Below are positions 5,590 through 7,673 of a stretch of DNA of 7,673 nucleotides, piece by piece. The translations under genes and the position numbers were made by a program. The stretch spans positions 1 through 7,673 of the forward strand of contig JANYLL010000034.1 in assembly GCA_025357895.1 (NCBI GenBank), read 5' to 3'. Each line of letters opens with the position of its first letter. Positions within the stretch are counted from its first letter, which is position 1. The notes beneath the pieces are model-generated. The model saw only the letters and a list, made by a program, of their open reading frames with translations, searched no databases and was not told the DNA's origin. Source of the stretch: Ignavibacteriota bacterium. Lineage in GTDB: Bacteria > Bacteroidota > Ignavibacteria > Palsa-1295.

Positions 5590-6977
5590 TGCTTAGAAAA
5601 AGTACATCAATTTTAACGTTATGCTTGCTCCTGATGATTACATCAGGAGCATCGGCACAGTATTTATGGAAAGTCGAATTATCAGATAATGATTGGCGTT
5701 TTCAGAATGGTTTTCAAGTACTTAACTGTAAAGGTGATGATTGTACTGCAGCAGGTATTGTTTTTGATTATTTATCACACTTTAATATGATGATGTTCTG
5801 GCATAGTACCGATTGTGGCATTAACTGGAATATTCAAAATCCTCATCTGCCATATTTTCATGATGCAGCAGGCAATACTAATTTGTTTATTCAAGTTCAG
5901 CAGATCGATAGTTTAAATATCGTTGCTATTGGAAAATATCAAGTGATGCTGCATAGTTTTAATGGAGGTGAAACATGGATAAAACAAGATTGCAACACCT
6001 ATACCGAGTTACTATCTGTTCATTTTTCAGATCCTATGACTGGCATATTTACATGCAATGATATGGCTAACCCAGTATTTGCAACTTCGGATGGGGGAAT
6101 GCATTGGAAATCCGTAGGCATTGATTTTCAGCAGAGATACTTTTCCACTTGCCATTCATTTGGTAGCGGAAAATTTAGTGTCCTGGGATTTATTCGAGGA
6201 ACAGGTATTGGCTCAGTGTTGACTACAAGGGATAATTGGAAAACTGTTCAAGAATCAAAATCAATTGTAGACTCTGTACACACTCCTAATTGGCAAAATT
6301 ATTTTTTTAATTCCTGTCGTTTTCATGGAATGGATACGATTATTGCTTATGGATATTTTATGGATTCAATTTATCATGCATTAATAAGTCGTACTATTGA
6401 CGGTGGATTATCATGGGAGAAACCATACGTAAGTAGAATTGATACAACAAAACATGGATATTTTTGGGCAGGCATTGTAAATAATATGACTGAGATTTAT
6501 AATGATACGGTTATCGCCGCAACTTTCGATCTGCCAAAATTACTGCTTAGCACCAATGCTGGTAAATCATGGAATGAAAATCAATGGCAATTGGATACAT
6601 CTTATGGAATAACAGAAAGTACGGGTTTGTCTTGGACGAGCAACGGCCCAGTGGTGATCGTTGGAAGTGGATTAATAGATTTAGCAAGTCTTATACTAAA
6701 AGGTACGATCACTCGTTCATTTGTACCGGAGCAAATAATAAGAGATAAGGGAATCAGAATATTTCCGAACCCTGCTCAAACGGAAGTGCAAATACGATCC
6801 GATATCCCACTTCATTCAGTTTCACTTTACGATATGCTTGGAAGAGAAATTCGTAATAAACTGACATTCGGTACTAAGAATATTTCTTTTGATCTTCATG
6901 GACTAAGCCCAGGCTTTTATACAATGAGCACCGGAGATCATCAAAAATTGGGTAAATTAATGATCAGGGACGAATAA
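5589..6977 (+). CDS. T9SS-exported Asp-box beta-propeller protein
   Basis: Predicted exported protein of 462 residues. The N-terminus MLRKSTSILT plus a hydrophobic stretch ending in ASA is a Sec signal peptide cleaved near residue 23. At least five Asp-box (BNR-like) motifs follow: STDCGINW (73-80), SFNGGETW (123-130), TSDGGMHW (166-173), TIDGGLSW (269-276) and STNAGKSW (321-328), with a degenerate one at TRDNW (213-217). Such motifs mark blades of sialidase/Ycf48/sortilin-like propellers, but no sialidase catalytic set is evident, so binding rather than catalysis is more likely. Residues 388-461 form a T9SS type A sorting domain, starting IRIFPNPA, then VSLYDMLGREI and LSPGFYTM. The start at 5589 is preferred because it gives a clean signal peptide and a TAATG coupling with the upstream gene; an earlier in-frame ATG at 5562 would add nine residues. 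Confidence 0.85.
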   Translation: MLRKSTSILTLCLLLMITSGASAQYLWKVELSDNDWRFQNGFQVLNCKGDDCTAAGIVFDYLSHFNMMMFWHSTDCGINWNIQNPHLPYFHDAAGNTNLFIQVQQIDSLNIVAIGKYQVMLHSFNGGETWIKQDCNTYTELLSVHFSDPMTGIFTCNDMANPVFATSDGGMHWKSVGIDFQQRYFSTCHSFGSGKFSVLGFIRGTGIGSVLTTRDNWKTVQESKSIVDSVHTPNWQNYFFNSCRFHGMDTIIAYGYFMDSIYHALISRTIDGGLSWEKPYVSRIDTTKHGYFWAGIVNNMTEIYNDTVIAATFDLPKLLLSTNAGKSWNENQWQLDTSYGITESTGLSWTSNGPVVIVGSGLIDLASLILKGTITRSFVPEQIIRDKGIRIFPNPAQTEVQIRSDIPLHSVSLYDMLGREIRNKLTFGTKNISFDLHGLSPGFYTMSTGDHQKLGKLMIRDE

Positions 6978-6978
6978 C

Positions 6979-7673
6979 ATGAGAAAATTATTTCTATTTA
7001 TTCCTCTTTTCTTTTTTTCTGCTACTGCACAATCCCAATTTTTATGGGATACTATCCATACTGATTATGACGGTCGTTATGATTATTGTTTTGAAGCAAT
7101 TTCCTGCTCAGATAATGTCTGTACTGCTTGTGGAACTTTCGTAGATAATTCAGCTCAGCGTATTTATTTGAAATTCTGGCGTTCCACTGATGCTGGAATA
7201 AGTTGGGTTATGCAGGATGCTGGTTTACCAATTGATTCGAATCTGAGAGTGACGAGTTATTTTACAAAAATTCAACAAATAAACAGTAATAATGCAGTAG
7301 GAATTGGATTAAAGGAGGATTATGATAAGGTTAATGGTTATGAAGATTCAGCAATCATTTTACGAACCTTTGATGGAGGAAATTCTTGGGAAAGTCAGAA
7401 CTTGCATATTGCGGGTATTGCGAAAGATATGAATTTTTATGATTCAGCAAATGGTATTATACATATTCAGGAAAATGCAAATTTTCAAGGCACAGTCTTT
7501 GTGGGTTGGGGCAGGGAAAGAATATTTACAACAATAGATGGGGGAAGACATTGGGATAGTGTAGGCATTAATATTGATTCAAAAGGAAGTAATTTTGCTT
7601 TGCCTGTATTTTGTTCGGGACGTGGGAAATATAAGATATATTATCCGCCTAAAGGGCCAGTTTATTCGACAAT
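6979..7673 (+). CDS. Exported Asp-box beta-propeller protein, paralogue of the preceding gene (partial)
   Basis: This open frame starts at ATG 6979, one base after the preceding stop, and runs off the window after 231 residues without a stop. MRKLFLFIPLFFFSATAQ is a short Sec signal peptide cleaved after about residue 17. Asp-boxes are STDAGISW (69-76), TFDGGNSW (130-137) and TIDGGRHW (185-192). It aligns colinearly with its neighbour: FLWDT against YLWKV after the signal, CSDNVCTACG against CKGDDCTAAG with the same C-x4-C spacing, then FWRSTDAGISW against FWHSTDCGINW, and IQQINSNNAVGIG against VQQIDSLNIVAIG. It is therefore a diverged tandem duplicate. A T9SS sorting domain would be expected beyond the window but cannot be seen. 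Confidence 0.85.
   Translation, partial: MRKLFLFIPLFFFSATAQSQFLWDTIHTDYDGRYDYCFEAISCSDNVCTACGTFVDNSAQRIYLKFWRSTDAGISWVMQDAGLPIDSNLRVTSYFTKIQQINSNNAVGIGLKEDYDKVNGYEDSAIILRTFDGGNSWESQNLHIAGIAKDMNFYDSANGIIHIQENANFQGTVFVGWGRERIFTTIDGGRHWDSVGINIDSKGSNFALPVFCSGRGKYKIYYPPKGPVYST

Noticed and set aside
5589..6977. Sialidase activity for the Asp-box protein
   Set aside because: Asp-boxes occur in many non-enzymatic propellers, and the FRIP motif with the arginine triad and catalytic Asp/Tyr/Glu of sialidases is not evident.

Overview
The window looks like a chromosomal piece from the Bacteroidota/Chlorobiota side of the tree, perhaps an Ignavibacteria- or Kapabacteria-like lineage; that placement is inference. 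Three things support it: a type IX secretion (T9SS) type A C-terminal sorting domain on one secreted protein, genes starting without Shine-Dalgarno sequences, and a perfect TAnnTTTG promoter element of the Bacteroidetes kind. GC content is moderate over the first 4.6 kb and visibly lower after that.

Left part, minus strand (1-1163): an alpha/beta-hydrolase of the phospholipase/carboxylesterase type, then a tRNA with a CAT anticodon that best fits tRNA-Ile2 (the lysidine-modified, AUA-decoding type), then, 13 bp further on, the start of tadA, the tRNA adenosine-34 deaminase, cut by the window edge. A small array of four heptanucleotide repeats lies between the hydrolase and the tRNA.

Middle part, plus strand (1250-4638): three tightly packed genes with gaps of 6 and 5 bp. 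They are mtaB (tRNA ms2t6A37 methylthiotransferase), a membrane GT-C/family-39-like glycosyltransferase, and xthA (exonuclease III-type AP endonuclease). The spacing points to one transcript of mixed-function housekeeping genes. The glycosyltransferase-xthA junction is built from a second heptanucleotide repeat, which supplies the last codons and stop of the first gene and ends at the start codon of the next.

Right part, plus strand (4639-7673): a 277-bp AT-rich spacer with a promoter and three inverted repeats precedes a cassette of three genes for exported proteins. The first encodes a cysteine-rich protein (14 cysteines in the reconstructed mature part) and is broken by an apparent one-base deletion near 5102-5104. 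The second, joined by a TAATG overlap, is an Asp-box (BNR-like) beta-propeller protein with a T9SS sorting domain. The third, 1 bp later and running off the window, is a diverged paralogue of the second. All three have Sec signal peptides. Together they look like a co-expressed set of surface or secreted proteins of unknown job, and this is the only part of the window that is not ordinary housekeeping content.
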